From contig WLMZ01000021.1 in NCBI GenBank assembly GCA_009726095.1, positions 1 through 37,722 of the forward strand: a stretch of DNA of 37,722 nt. Reading direction: 5' to 3'. The notes under the pieces were generated by a model, which did no database searches, was not told where the DNA came from, and was given only the letters and a program-made list of their open reading frames with translations. The stretch is from Actinomycetota bacterium. Its GTDB lineage: Bacteria; Actinomycetota; Acidimicrobiia; Acidimicrobiales; Ilumatobacteraceae. The position numbers and the translations under genes are program-made. Positions within the stretch are counted from its first letter, which is position 1, and each line of letters begins with the position of its first letter. Positions 25,583-34,031 of the stretch are shown here, piece by piece.

Positions 25583-25625
25583 CGTGAATGCTGACCGCAC
25601 GGTCGGCGTGCGCCCAGCATTCACG
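25583..25625. repeat. 43-bp palindromic element, copy 1
   Basis: Perfect 11-bp arms CGTGAATGCTG and CAGCATTCACG flank a 21-base centre that can form a further CGCAC/GTGCG stem with a 7-base loop. It lies 15 bases after the DUF1996 stop, between convergent genes, so it may end both transcripts. The same arms and the same spacing recur at 35183-35225. Confidence 0.8.
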
Positions 25626-25638
25626 GACGGACTCCGGG

Positions 25639-26205
25639 TCAGGCAGAGCGACCCAGCATTGCCAGCATGCGGGTCTGCGCGTCGGCATCGGCTGCCACAT
25701 CGACCGGCGCGGCGACCATGCCGGATTCGCGCAGCTGCCCGGCTGCCGGGGACATCACCACGAGCACGTGTGCGACCAACTGCGGGTCGAGTCGATCGTC
25801 GACGCCCAGTGCCCGGGCGAGGTCCCACGTATGCGTGGTGGTGTCGCCCACGTTCCAGGCGATCATGTTGTCGACCGTGGTGGGACCGCTCCAGTTGTTG
25901 ACCGTCATGTCCAACACGCCCGGACGGTCGAGGATCTCCAAGATGGCATCGCGCGTGGCCGCCCACGTCGCAGCAGGATCATCGCCGGCGTGGCGATCGG
26001 GGTCGTTCATCGGGTTCATCGATGGTTCGGTGCCCACGATGAGCGACTCCTGGTATCGCTGGATGGCGTTCACGTGACCGAGCACGTGCCTGGCCGTCCA
26101 ACCCACGCACGGCGACATGTTGCCCCAGTCGCCGGGCCGGGCAAGCCGCACGACGTGATCCATGCCGTAGATGGCCTTGGTGAACAACCTCAGGTTCGCG
26201 CTCAT
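25639..26205 (-). CDS. TIGR03086-family DinB-like metal-binding protein
   Basis: This 188-residue four-helix-bundle protein belongs to the DinB/mycothiol-dependent maleylpyruvate-isomerase-like superfamily, closest in pattern to TIGR03086. The motif TARHVLGHV carries the first metal-type His. DTTTHTWDLARALGVDD carries the second His group, and it is the family's hallmark. The C terminus (TRMLAMLGRSA) is also typical. These proteins may use mycothiol or act on small toxic thiol adducts, but individual functions are unknown. ATG 26205 is preferred because the family starts there and a TACGCT box lies six bases upstream, suggesting a leaderless transcript. Confidence 0.85.
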   Translation of the reverse strand: MSANLRLFTKAIYGMDHVVRLARPGDWGNMSPCVGWTARHVLGHVNAIQRYQESLIVGTEPSMNPMNDPDRHAGDDPAATWAATRDAILEILDRPGVLDMTVNNWSGPTTVDNMIAWNVGDTTTHTWDLARALGVDDRLDPQLVAHVLVVMSPAAGQLRESGMVAAPVDVAADADAQTRMLAMLGRSA

Positions 26206-26211
26206 CCGGCG

Positions 26212-26217
26212 AGCGTA
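26212..26217 (-). promoter_or_regulatory. Putative -10 box for the TIGR03086 gene
   Basis: On the minus strand TACGCT ends six bases before ATG 26205, with no Shine-Dalgarno sequence between them. The 181-base region to the next gene (26387) holds nothing else I recognise apart from a GAGAGGAG ribosome site at its right end. Confidence 0.35.
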
Positions 26218-26386
26218 GTACCAGCGTGCGGTCTCGATGTCACAACGGGTGGTCGCTCTGGTACGCCGCGAATTGGACGTTTGGCCCACCGCGTTGGTGC
26301 GTGCAGCACTGTTGCGGGCGTGTCATCGAAGCGCACGATCAACGCAACTGGCAGCGACGCGCGAGCGTCCGCGAGAGGAGATCGTC

Positions 26387-29300
26387 ATGAACGGACTTCG
26401 CACATCCCGGTTGTTCGCCGCACTCGCCGCGTTGGCGTTGGTGACCGGCATCTCGGTGACCTCGTCGGCCCCGCCGACTCGTGTGTCGGCCGGTCCGGCG
26501 GTTGGTCAGTGGATCGATGTGTGGCGCGACTGCTGCGGCTCGCGTACGAACGTGATTCCGAACGGGTGGCCCGACGGCACGTTGCTGACGCTCGAGGTGG
26601 ACCGCGGCAACAACGGTTCGATCGAGTACACCGACTCCCACGCGGCACCCTCGGCCTTCTTCGTCGACCCGAAAGTGGAGTCCAACGACCTCATCCGCGT
26701 CAGCGGCGACGATGGGACCGGCACTGTCGTGTCCAAGGAACTGATCGTGGAGCGTCTGCGTGTCGACCACGTCGACCCAGCGACCGATGTGGTGCAGGGT
26801 TTCGCTCCCGTGGATCGCACGGTCGAGGTGATTACGAACCAGGGTCCGGGTGAGGTGACGATCACGACGACGGCCGATGCCAACGGCCGTTTCAGCGTCG
26901 ACTTCACGGGCCTGTTCGACATCCAGCCGTGGGGATCGAATCTGGCCCCCAGTGATTCAGCCAGCGCGAGGATCGTCGAGGGCGATGCCCCCGACGGCGA
27001 CACGATGAGCGATTCCTGGATTGCCGTCTCTCCCAACATCCAGGTTCAGGCAAACGACGGGGGCATGTACCCCAGCTCGGTGGGAACGCACCCGTGGCGT
27101 GAAGGTACCGAGTTGCTGATCGAGGTCGATCATGGCAACAACGGATCGGTCGAGCAGAGCCAGACGCTCACCTGGCCGAATTGGTTCGGCGTCGATACGA
27201 AGCTCGAGGTCGGCGATCTGGTCCGCGTCAGCGGGGCCGGTTGGGTCAAGGAGATCATCGTCGAGAAGCTCCTCGTCGATTACGTGAATCCGGACTCGAA
27301 TGTGGTGGCCGGTTTCGCTCCCGCTGGTCGCGACGTGCAGCTCATCGTGGGCGAGGGTGCAGGACAGCAACAGCTGACGGCCACGGCGAACGGCAGTGGT
27401 CGCTTCAGTGCCGACTTCACCCCCGTGTTCGACATCCAGCAATGGTTCCCGTTTGCGCCGCAGACACCCGCGAATCAGGTACATGCCATCCTGCTGGAAG
27501 GCAATGCCCTGCCTGGCGGTCCCGATGGCGACACCATGGACGATTGGTCCGGAGCCATCGTGCCGACCATTACCGTGCAGCCCAAGTGCTGCGGCAACCA
27601 GGCCTTCATCGGCATCGGATACAAGGCCTGGCGAGCGGGTACTGAACTGACGATCGATGCCGACCGTGTCGACAACACGATCTTGCCCGACTTCCACAAG
27701 GTCATGACCGTTGCCCCGAACCAGGGACAGCTCACGAACTTCGGCGAACTCCAGCCTCTTGCCGTCGGTGACAAGGTCACCGTCAGCGGCGCCGGCTGGA
27801 CCAAGGTGCTGTACGTCGACCTGATCCGGACGGACATGACGGACCCGGCGACCGATGTCGTGGCTGGAATCGCCATGCCGAACAAGCCCATCAGTGTGAA
27901 CGTGTTCGCTCCCAACGTCGGTGGAGGCGGCTTCACGCTGAGCACCACCTCCGATGGCGCGGGCTTCTGGAGTGTCGATTTCAGCCCGAGCGGGCTGCCG
28001 GTCGTGTTCGATCTGCAGGCGATCGCGCCTCCGTCCTCCCAGGGAATCAACGCCTCGGTGTTCGATGATGACGGCGACAGCACCCAGAACATGGCGCAGG
28101 TTGTTGTGCCCATCGTGCAGGCATGTGTGGGCGGCATGAACGCGGGTTGTGGACCCAACGGCACGATCCAGCCGATGAACTGGAACGAGGGCACACCGGT
28201 GACGGCTGAGATCGACACCGATCACAACGGCACTGTGGACCACACCCTTGGGCCGATCCCGTACAGCAACTCCGGTATGCCGGGGTGGAGTCTGATGAAC
28301 CCCGGTTGGCTACAGGATCTCTCGATCGTGCGTGTCTCCGGTGGCGGCTGGACGAAGGAGTTGACGGTGCGCAAGCTCACCATCGACAGCGCGGACACGG
28401 CTGCCGACCACGCCAGCGGAACAGGACCGGCGTCGACGGTGATCGACGTGTCGGCGTTCGCGAACTTCGGTCAGACGATGACCACCATGCACGATGTCGC
28501 CGTCGATGGCTCGGGGCACTGGACCGCTGATTTCTCTGGACAGTACGACATTGCAGGCGGTACCCATGTGCAGGCAGTGCTCCCCGATGCCGACGGCGAC
28601 AGCTCGGTCGCCAACTTCCAGGTGCCCGCGCAGCTCGACATCAGCCCGGCCGGCTTCTACTCCGCCAATCAGGTCATCACGATCACCGGTACGAACTGGC
28701 TGCCGAGCACGACGCTGTACGTGACCCAGTGCGGCATCAACGGCTTCCCCAATAGCTGCGACAACACCACCCAGACCACGTATTCCACGACAGCCAGTGG
28801 ATCTGCAACGGGTTCGTTCACCCTGAAGCGTTACCTCAATGGCGGATCGATTGATTGCGCCGCAACTTCATGTGGACTCGTGGCCACCCAATGGTCCGGT
28901 GCGCCGAACACCGGCGGCATGGGCCTGCTGGCCATCGACTACCCGCAGAACAACCCCGTCCCGTTCAAGGGCGGAACCCTCACCGCGGTCACGCCGAGCA
29001 CGGACCTGATCGATGGGCAGTCGGTCACGTTGCATGGTGAGGGACTCAACCCCAACGTGCAGGTCTTCATCTGGCGCTGCCAGGCGTTCGGCGATCCAGC
29101 CACCTATGGCGGCGGGTTCGTGGGCAACTGGTGCAACAACGTCGACGGCACGCAGTGGTGGGACGACGCGAACAACGTCATGCTGCCGCATCCGGCGGCG
29201 TACACCACCATGACTGACTCGAACGGTGCGTTCGACATCACCTTCACGGTGCCCGAGCACTTTGCCCAGTACGACTTCGGCTGCGGCGCCACGGTGTTGT

Positions 29301-30634
29301 GCGGTTTCGTCGCGACAGCGTCTGCAGGGCCCGGTGCCTTCGTCGACGCGCAGGGCAATGAGGTACGACTGCAGTTCAGGACCCAGTCGATGTCGTGGCC
29401 ATACGGCCAGCCCGGTCAGCCGAACGTCATGATGCTGTTGACGTCGGGCGGGTCGAGCCTGTTCGACGTTCGACCGGTGAACCACACTGCGGCGTCGCCC
29501 GCACCACCGGCCGGCGTGACGTTCCCGTTGAGCGTACTGAACTTCAAGGTGCATGTCACCAACTTCGGCGACAGCACCAGCCTGACGATCAGCCCTCCGC
29601 CAGGGAGTGACGCTTCGGCGATCAACTCGTACTACACCTTGTCCAGTGGAGCTTGGGTGCCGTACGCCAATGCTGCACTCGGCGTCGACGGGGCCATCAC
29701 GCTGTGGCTCACCGACGGTGGGGCGGGTGATGCCGATGGCGCCGCCAACGGTGTCATTGTCGCCCTGGGTGCTTCGGCCATCGGTCCCAATGATGCCGAT
29801 GGTGTACCTCCCACGGTGGAGAACGGCGGTCCGAACAACGGAGACGGTAACAACGACGGCGTGCTCGACTCGGCGCAGGCCAACGTGGTGTCGCTGCCGA
29901 GCCAGGTGCCCGGTCAGCCATATGTGACGATCGAGTCGCCGAGCGGAACCTCGATGGACAATGTGAGCACGCTCGACCCCACCACGCTGTCGCCACCCAC
30001 GGGAGTCACCTTCCCGGTCGGCCTGACCGATTTCACCCTGAGTGGAGTCACTCCGGGTGCAACGGTCACGGTGAAGCTGTACGTCGAGGGTTCCACGCTG
30101 CCCACCACCTACTGGAAGTACCAGGGCGGTGTGTGGTCGGACTACACAGCGCACACCAACCTCAGTGCCAACCCGATCCTGATCACGCTCACCGACAAGA
30201 CCGGTGTGCAGGTTGGCCTCGGCGATGACAACGCGGCCCCCGGCGTGATCCACGATCCGAGTGGCCCGTCGACCGGCACTGCACCATGGCCGAAGAGCGG
30301 CTTCTTCAAGCCCGTCGACAATCCGCCGGCGGTCAACGTGGTCAGGGCCGGCAGCACCATCCCGGTGAAGTTCGGTCTGGGCGGCAACCGCGGCCTGGCC
30401 GTGTTCGCCGACGGCTACCCGCAGTCGGCGCAGATCGCCTGCGGCAGCAACCCAACGCTGACCGTCGGCGTGGAGACTGACTACAAGGGTCGTCATGAGC
30501 TGAAGTACGACAAGCGGTCGAACCGTTATGAATACCAGTGGGAGACGGACAGGAAGTGGAAGGGCACCTGCCGTCAGCTCATCGTGAAGTTCGCCGACGG
30601 CACCATCATGCGGGCCAACTTCCAGTTCAAGTAG
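26387..30634 (+). CDS. Giant secreted modular protein (four repeats, neocarzinostatin-like domains, PxKF tail)
   Basis: This 1415-residue protein has an N-terminal signal peptide (MNGLRTSRLFAALAALALVTG ...). Four related modules of 160-190 residues follow, each with a DxGNNGSxE or DTDHNGTVD loop, a GDLVRVSG-type strand, a KE-x-x-V-x-K-L helix and an NGRFSVDF-type strand. Two neocarzinostatin-like Ig domains come next (from LDISPAGFYSANQVITITGT and LTAVTPSTDLIDGQSVTLHG, with paired Cys). Then two choice-of-anchor-like segments (GVTFPLSVLNFKV, GVTFPVGLTDFTL), and finally a PxKF domain (AGSTIPVKFGLGGNRGL ... GTCRQLIVKFADGT). PxKF domains are found at the C terminus of secreted actinobacterial proteins. 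ATG 26387 follows GAGAGGAG. The protein is surface-exposed or secreted; binding function is inferred and no enzyme domain is seen. Confidence 0.85.
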   Translation: MNGLRTSRLFAALAALALVTGISVTSSAPPTRVSAGPAVGQWIDVWRDCCGSRTNVIPNGWPDGTLLTLEVDRGNNGSIEYTDSHAAPSAFFVDPKVESNDLIRVSGDDGTGTVVSKELIVERLRVDHVDPATDVVQGFAPVDRTVEVITNQGPGEVTITTTADANGRFSVDFTGLFDIQPWGSNLAPSDSASARIVEGDAPDGDTMSDSWIAVSPNIQVQANDGGMYPSSVGTHPWREGTELLIEVDHGNNGSVEQSQTLTWPNWFGVDTKLEVGDLVRVSGAGWVKEIIVEKLLVDYVNPDSNVVAGFAPAGRDVQLIVGEGAGQQQLTATANGSGRFSADFTPVFDIQQWFPFAPQTPANQVHAILLEGNALPGGPDGDTMDDWSGAIVPTITVQPKCCGNQAFIGIGYKAWRAGTELTIDADRVDNTILPDFHKVMTVAPNQGQLTNFGELQPLAVGDKVTVSGAGWTKVLYVDLIRTDMTDPATDVVAGIAMPNKPISVNVFAPNVGGGGFTLSTTSDGAGFWSVDFSPSGLPVVFDLQAIAPPSSQGINASVFDDDGDSTQNMAQVVVPIVQACVGGMNAGCGPNGTIQPMNWNEGTPVTAEIDTDHNGTVDHTLGPIPYSNSGMPGWSLMNPGWLQDLSIVRVSGGGWTKELTVRKLTIDSADTAADHASGTGPASTVIDVSAFANFGQTMTTMHDVAVDGSGHWTADFSGQYDIAGGTHVQAVLPDADGDSSVANFQVPAQLDISPAGFYSANQVITITGTNWLPSTTLYVTQCGINGFPNSCDNTTQTTYSTTASGSATGSFTLKRYLNGGSIDCAATSCGLVATQWSGAPNTGGMGLLAIDYPQNNPVPFKGGTLTAVTPSTDLIDGQSVTLHGEGLNPNVQVFIWRCQAFGDPATYGGGFVGNWCNNVDGTQWWDDANNVMLPHPAAYTTMTDSNGAFDITFTVPEHFAQYDFGCGATVLCGFVATASAGPGAFVDAQGNEVRLQFRTQSMSWPYGQPGQPNVMMLLTSGGSSLFDVRPVNHTAASPAPPAGVTFPLSVLNFKVHVTNFGDSTSLTISPPPGSDASAINSYYTLSSGAWVPYANAALGVDGAITLWLTDGGAGDADGAANGVIVALGASAIGPNDADGVPPTVENGGPNNGDGNNDGVLDSAQANVVSLPSQVPGQPYVTIESPSGTSMDNVSTLDPTTLSPPTGVTFPVGLTDFTLSGVTPGATVTVKLYVEGSTLPTTYWKYQGGVWSDYTAHTNLSANPILITLTDKTGVQVGLGDDNAAPGVIHDPSGPSTGTAPWPKSGFFKPVDNPPAVNVVRAGSTIPVKFGLGGNRGLAVFADGYPQSAQIACGSNPTLTVGVETDYKGRHELKYDKRSNRYEYQWETDRKWKGTCRQLIVKFADGTIMRANFQFK

Positions 30635-30658
30635 ATCCTGCACACAGGTAGGGCAGGC

Positions 30659-30696
30659 GCCAGAGGGGGCGGGCCATCAGGTCCGCCCCCTCTGGC
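30659..30696 (+). terminator. Strong hairpin terminator after the giant secreted protein gene
   Basis: A 17-bp stem (one G-T wobble) with an ATCA loop lies 24 bases after the stop. The left arm is GCCAGAGGGGGCGGGCC. No T-tract follows. Its right arm reaches the expected -35 position of the next promoter. Confidence 0.8.
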
Positions 30697-30716
30697 AATG
30701 CCCCGTTCGTTTCTCC

Positions 30717-30722
30717 TATACT
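30717..30722 (+). promoter_or_regulatory. -10 box of the amino-acid importer operon
   Basis: TATACT, 32 bases before ATG 30755. The -35 position (about 30693-30699, TGGCAA at best) falls in the 3' arm of the preceding terminator hairpin. It serves the SBP - permease - ATPase operon. Confidence 0.4.
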
Positions 30723-30754
30723 GCGCGACTTCCCGCTCATTGGAGACATACCTT

Positions 30755-31627
30755 ATGAAGATGCGTACGTACGCAGCGTTGGCCATGGCCGGCGCGATCC
30801 TGATCAGTTCCTGCGGTAGCGACACGAAGTCCACTTCCAGCTCGTCCGGTACCACGCCCGCAGGTGGGGCCACTGTTGACTGCAAGCCCGTCAAGGCTGG
30901 CACGCTCTCGGTGGTCACCAGCCTCCCCGGCCCGAACTTCTGGGGAACCACCAACGCCGAGGTCGATCCCGACAAGATCAAGAGCGGCATCGAATTCGAT
31001 CTTGCCAACCTCATCGCCGCCAAGTGCGGTCTGAAGATGTCGTTCCGTAACGAGAGCTTCGATGCGCTCGTCGCCGGGCAGATCGCGGCCGACAGCTACG
31101 ACATCTCGCTGTCGCAGGTGACCATCACCGCTGACCGTGCCAAGGTCGTCGACTTCTCGCAGGGTTATTTCAAGAGCGACCAGGGCTTGCTTGTCAAGGC
31201 TGGCACCGTCGTGAAGACATGGGATGACGTGAAGAAGCTGAAGCTCGGCGTCCAGGCCTCGACCACTGCCGAGTACTACTTCACCTCGGGCGAGGTGCCC
31301 GGTTGGAAGCTCGACAGCACCAAGGTGTTCCCCGACCTCTCGTCGGCCTACGCCGCTCTGAATGCCGGCCAGGTCGATGGCATCATCATCGACACGCCGA
31401 TCAACCTCGGCCAGGCATCGCAGTCGGGTGGCAAGCTGGAAGTGGTCGGTCAGTTCAAGACTGGCGAGGAGTACGGCGCCATCTACGGCTTGGGCAACGG
31501 CAAGAAGGCGATCTTCGATCCCATCCTGCAGGGCTTCATCGACGACGGCACGATCAATGGTCTGATCGCCAAGTACCTCGGTGGCGATCCTTCCACCGTT
31601 CCGTTCATCGACGTCCCCACGTCCTGA
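30755..31627 (+). CDS. Polar amino-acid ABC transporter substrate-binding lipoprotein
   Basis: This 290-residue family-3 solute-binding protein has a lipobox (AILISSC) and a Ser/Thr linker. The bilobed fold is shown by SGIEFDLANLIAAKCGLKM, YDISLSQVTITADRAKVVDFSQGY, LKLGVQASTTAEYYF and QVDGIIIDTPI. These correspond to the amino-acid-binding fold (HisJ/GlnH/cystine type), where the TADRA-x-x-VDFS block holds the ligand Arg. ATG 30755 has GGAGA about ten bases upstream; ATG 30761 is an alternative. It is the first gene of the importer operon. Ligand specificity is not determined. Confidence 0.92.
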   Translation: MKMRTYAALAMAGAILISSCGSDTKSTSSSSGTTPAGGATVDCKPVKAGTLSVVTSLPGPNFWGTTNAEVDPDKIKSGIEFDLANLIAAKCGLKMSFRNESFDALVAGQIAADSYDISLSQVTITADRAKVVDFSQGYFKSDQGLLVKAGTVVKTWDDVKKLKLGVQASTTAEYYFTSGEVPGWKLDSTKVFPDLSSAYAALNAGQVDGIIIDTPINLGQASQSGGKLEVVGQFKTGEEYGAIYGLGNGKKAIFDPILQGFIDDGTINGLIAKYLGGDPSTVPFIDVPTS

Positions 31628-31634
31628 GCGTTCG

Positions 31635-32621
31635 TTGAACGAAACGTCTGCACTGACCGGCCCCCCCGCTGCAAAGCGGGTGGGCCGGGTGCTTACGTAC
31701 CGTAAGGCCGCGATCGCGAGCCTGTTCTTTCCGCCAGCGGGCATTCCCGCTGTCGTACATTCGCTACGGGCCGCACGCCTCGCCGGGCAGGGCGATATCG
31801 AACCTGCACGCGAGCAGGGCGAGAAGGCCCGCGACTGGGCGTGGTACTCGGTCGGCATCGGCCTGAGCGCCTACCTCGTTGCGTTCATGGTCTGGCTGCT
31901 GTTCACCAACGGTGGCAGCGTGCGCAAGGTCTTTCTCGGATGGTCGATCCTCACCGATGGCGGGGCCTGGCATTCGATGCTCAAGGGCTTCTGGATCAAC
32001 GTGCAGGTGTTCCTCATCGCTGAGGTCATCGTGCTGATCTGGGCCCTGGTGGTTGCCATCGTCCGGCTCCTGCCGGGCAAGGCCTGCCGTCCTATCCGCT
32101 TTCTCGCCACCGTGTACGTGGATACGTTCCGGGCGTTCCCGGCCATTTTGGTCGTGTATCTCGTCGGCCTCGGCTTCGCCCAGGCCAAGGTGCCCATTGT
32201 CGGGGGCTTCTCCGATATCCAGTACGCCATCTTGGCGCTGTCGCTCACCTACGGCGCCTACGTGTCCGAGGTCTACCGCGCCGGTATCGAGTCGATCCAC
32301 TGGAGTCAGGTGGCCGCCGCCCGGTCGCTCGGGCTGTCCTACACCCAGACCATGCGTCACGTGGTCGTGCCGCAGGCAGTTCGGCGGGTCATTCCACCGC
32401 TGCTCAACGACTTCATCGGGCTACAGAAGGACACCGCGATCATCTCGGTCATCGGTGTGCTCGATGTCGTCAGCCGCGCCCGATTCATCAACAACTCCAA
32501 GGGTTCGCTCGCTGCGTACTCGATGGCCGCATTCCTCTTCTTGTGCGTGACCATCCCGTTCACCCGTTGGCTCGAATGGCTGCAACGGCGGCGGCAGTCG
32601 CGTACCGAAGGCGGTCGTTGA
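31635..32621 (+). CDS. Polar amino-acid ABC permease with N-terminal CD225/dispanin-like segment
   Basis: This is about 328 residues from TTG 31635. Residues ~20-85 (YRKAAIASLFFPPAGIPAVV, then HSLRAARLAGQGDIEPAREQ and KARDWAWYSVGIGLSAYLV) match the CD225/dispanin pattern of a half-hairpin helix, small linker and second membrane helix. The rest is a HisM/GlnP-type permease with DTFRAFPAILVVYLVGLGFA and the EAA loop GIESIHWSQVAAARSLGLS ... VVVPQAVRRVIPPLLNDF. Permeases of this family normally lack a CD225 segment. The start is uncertain: TTG 31635 lies seven bases after the SBP stop, GTG 31679 or an overlapping GTG 31581 are possible, and none has a ribosome site. Confidence 0.85.
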   Translation: MNETSALTGPPAAKRVGRVLTYRKAAIASLFFPPAGIPAVVHSLRAARLAGQGDIEPAREQGEKARDWAWYSVGIGLSAYLVAFMVWLLFTNGGSVRKVFLGWSILTDGGAWHSMLKGFWINVQVFLIAEVIVLIWALVVAIVRLLPGKACRPIRFLATVYVDTFRAFPAILVVYLVGLGFAQAKVPIVGGFSDIQYAILALSLTYGAYVSEVYRAGIESIHWSQVAAARSLGLSYTQTMRHVVVPQAVRRVIPPLLNDFIGLQKDTAIISVIGVLDVVSRARFINNSKGSLAAYSMAAFLFLCVTIPFTRWLEWLQRRRQSRTEGGR

Positions 32622-32624
32622 CCC

Positions 32625-33368
32625 ATGGCATTCCTCGAGATCGAACGTGTCTACAAGAAGTTCGGCGACGTCTACGTGCTCAGCGGCATCAACCTCGATG
32701 TCGAACTGCACCAGGTCGTGTGCCTCATCGGCGCATCGGGCAGTGGCAAGAGCACGTTGTTGCGCTGCATCAATGCGCTCGAGGTCATCGACGATGGCGC
32801 GATCCGTCTCGATGGCGACCGCGTGTCGGGCCGTGGTATCGATGTCGATTCGCTCCGTCAGGAGGTTGGCATCGTGTTCCAGAGCTTCAACCTGTTCCCG
32901 CACATGAGTGTGCTCGACAACGTCACGCTGGCGCCGCGTAAGGTGCTCGGCCTTCCACGCGAGCAGGCCGAGGACACGGCGATGGGCCTCCTCAGCCGCG
33001 TCGGGTTGGCCGAGAAGGCCACGGCGTTTCCCGATCGGCTCTCCGGCGGCCAACAGCAACGCGTCGCCATCGTGCGGGCGCTTGCGATGAGCCCGAAGCT
33101 GATGCTGCTCGACGAGATCACCTCAGCGCTCGATCCCGAATTGGTGGCCGAGGTCCTCAACATCGTCCGCGACCTTGCTGCCGAGGGCATGACGATGATG
33201 CTCGCCACCCACGAAATGGGCTTCGCCAAGGAGGTCGCCTCAAAGGTGTGCTTCCTCGATCAGGGCGTGATCTTGGAAGAGGGGCCACCCGAGCAACTGT
33301 TCGGCGACCCGGTGCACGAGCGCACCCGGGCGTTCCTCAAGCGCATCGTCGACGCTGGTCGGCTGTAG
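32625..33368 (+). CDS. Polar amino-acid ABC transporter ATP-binding protein, GlnQ-like
   Basis: This 247-residue ATPase has Walker A GASGSGKST, Q-loop VGIVFQSFNLFPHM, signature LSGGQQQRVAI, Walker B LMLLDEITSALDPE and switch His ATHEMGFAKEVA. The SFNLFPH and ATHEMGFA blocks are typical of GlnQ/HisP. Normally the Walker B is followed by P-T (DEPTSALD); here the Pro is Ile (DEITSALD), a mild deviation. The start ATG 32625 lies three bases after the permease stop, so the genes are coupled. It is the last gene of the importer operon. Confidence 0.94.
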   Translation: MAFLEIERVYKKFGDVYVLSGINLDVELHQVVCLIGASGSGKSTLLRCINALEVIDDGAIRLDGDRVSGRGIDVDSLRQEVGIVFQSFNLFPHMSVLDNVTLAPRKVLGLPREQAEDTAMGLLSRVGLAEKATAFPDRLSGGQQQRVAIVRALAMSPKLMLLDEITSALDPELVAEVLNIVRDLAAEGMTMMLATHEMGFAKEVASKVCFLDQGVILEEGPPEQLFGDPVHERTRAFLKRIVDAGRL

Positions 33369-33381
33369 CGTCGGCGGCGGG

Positions 33382-33411
33382 TTGACAGTGAGACGAATCT
33401 GTCTTACTGTC
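33382..33411 (+). promoter_or_regulatory. TetR promoter overlapped by an 11-bp inverted-repeat operator
   Basis: TTGACA (33382-33387) and TACTGT (33405-33410) are separated by exactly 17 bases. The -10 ends 8 bases before GTG 33419, so the message is probably leaderless. An inverted repeat GACAGTGAGAC (33384-33394) and GTCTTACTGTC (33401-33411) matches at 10 of 11 positions with a 6-base spacer and covers both boxes, as expected for TetR self-repression. Confidence 0.75.
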
Positions 33412-33418
33412 TCACCTC

Positions 33419-33991
33419 GTGACTCAGGCGGAAACCCACATCCTCGACGCGGCCAAGGCCTGCTACGAGCGTTGGGGCATCGCCAAGGTCAGCATCGACG
33501 ACATCGCCGCTGAAGCCGGGGTTTCCCGGGCGACGTTGTATCGCATGTTCCCCGGTGGCAAAGACGTCGTGTTCGATGCCCTTCGGGTGCGCGAGCTCGA
33601 GGCGTTCTTCGCCGAGCTCAAGCAGGGCGTCATCGGTGCAACCGATCTCGAAGACCTGTTGGTTCGTGCCGTGGTCGTGGCCACCCGCGAGCTGCGCTCC
33701 GATCGCCACCTGGCAGTGATGCTCGCCTCCGAGCCGGGCGACACCCTGGCTCAGCTCACCGTGCAGGGCCTGCCGCGCATCATCCGTATGGCCTCGTTGT
33801 TCCTCGCCCCGTTGGTCGAGCCACACCTCGGGCGCCGCAACTCGGCCCGCCTGGTCGAGCTGCTCGCTCGTCTCGTCATCTCTTACTTCCTGGCGCCCTC
33901 AGACCATGTCGATCTCGGCGACGTCGACTCGGCCCGCCTGTTCGTGCAGGACCTCGTTCTTCCGACCTTTCAACCAATTCCAACCCCATGA
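33419..33991 (+). CDS. TetR-family transcriptional regulator
   Basis: This 190-residue protein has an N-terminal TetR helix-turn-helix (ILDAAKACYERWGIAKVSID, then DIAAEAGVSRATLYRMF-PGGK) and a variable C-terminal ligand/dimer domain (about residues 65-190). The GTG start has no ribosome site and follows the promoter/operator at 33382. It should bind that 28-base inverted repeat and repress itself, and probably the diiron gene 40 bases downstream, which lies on the same strand. The ligand is unknown. Confidence 0.93.
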   Translation: MTQAETHILDAAKACYERWGIAKVSIDDIAAEAGVSRATLYRMFPGGKDVVFDALRVRELEAFFAELKQGVIGATDLEDLLVRAVVVATRELRSDRHLAVMLASEPGDTLAQLTVQGLPRIIRMASLFLAPLVEPHLGRRNSARLVELLARLVISYFLAPSDHVDLGDVDSARLFVQDLVLPTFQPIPTP

Positions 33992-34031
33992 CCGTTTCCA
34001 GCAGTAGTTGCAAATACAACAGGAGCAATAG

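Noticed and set aside
28868..30643. Long antisense frame under the giant secreted protein gene
   Set aside because: Arg/His/Val-rich shadow translation with no recognisable domain; the plus strand has clear domains.
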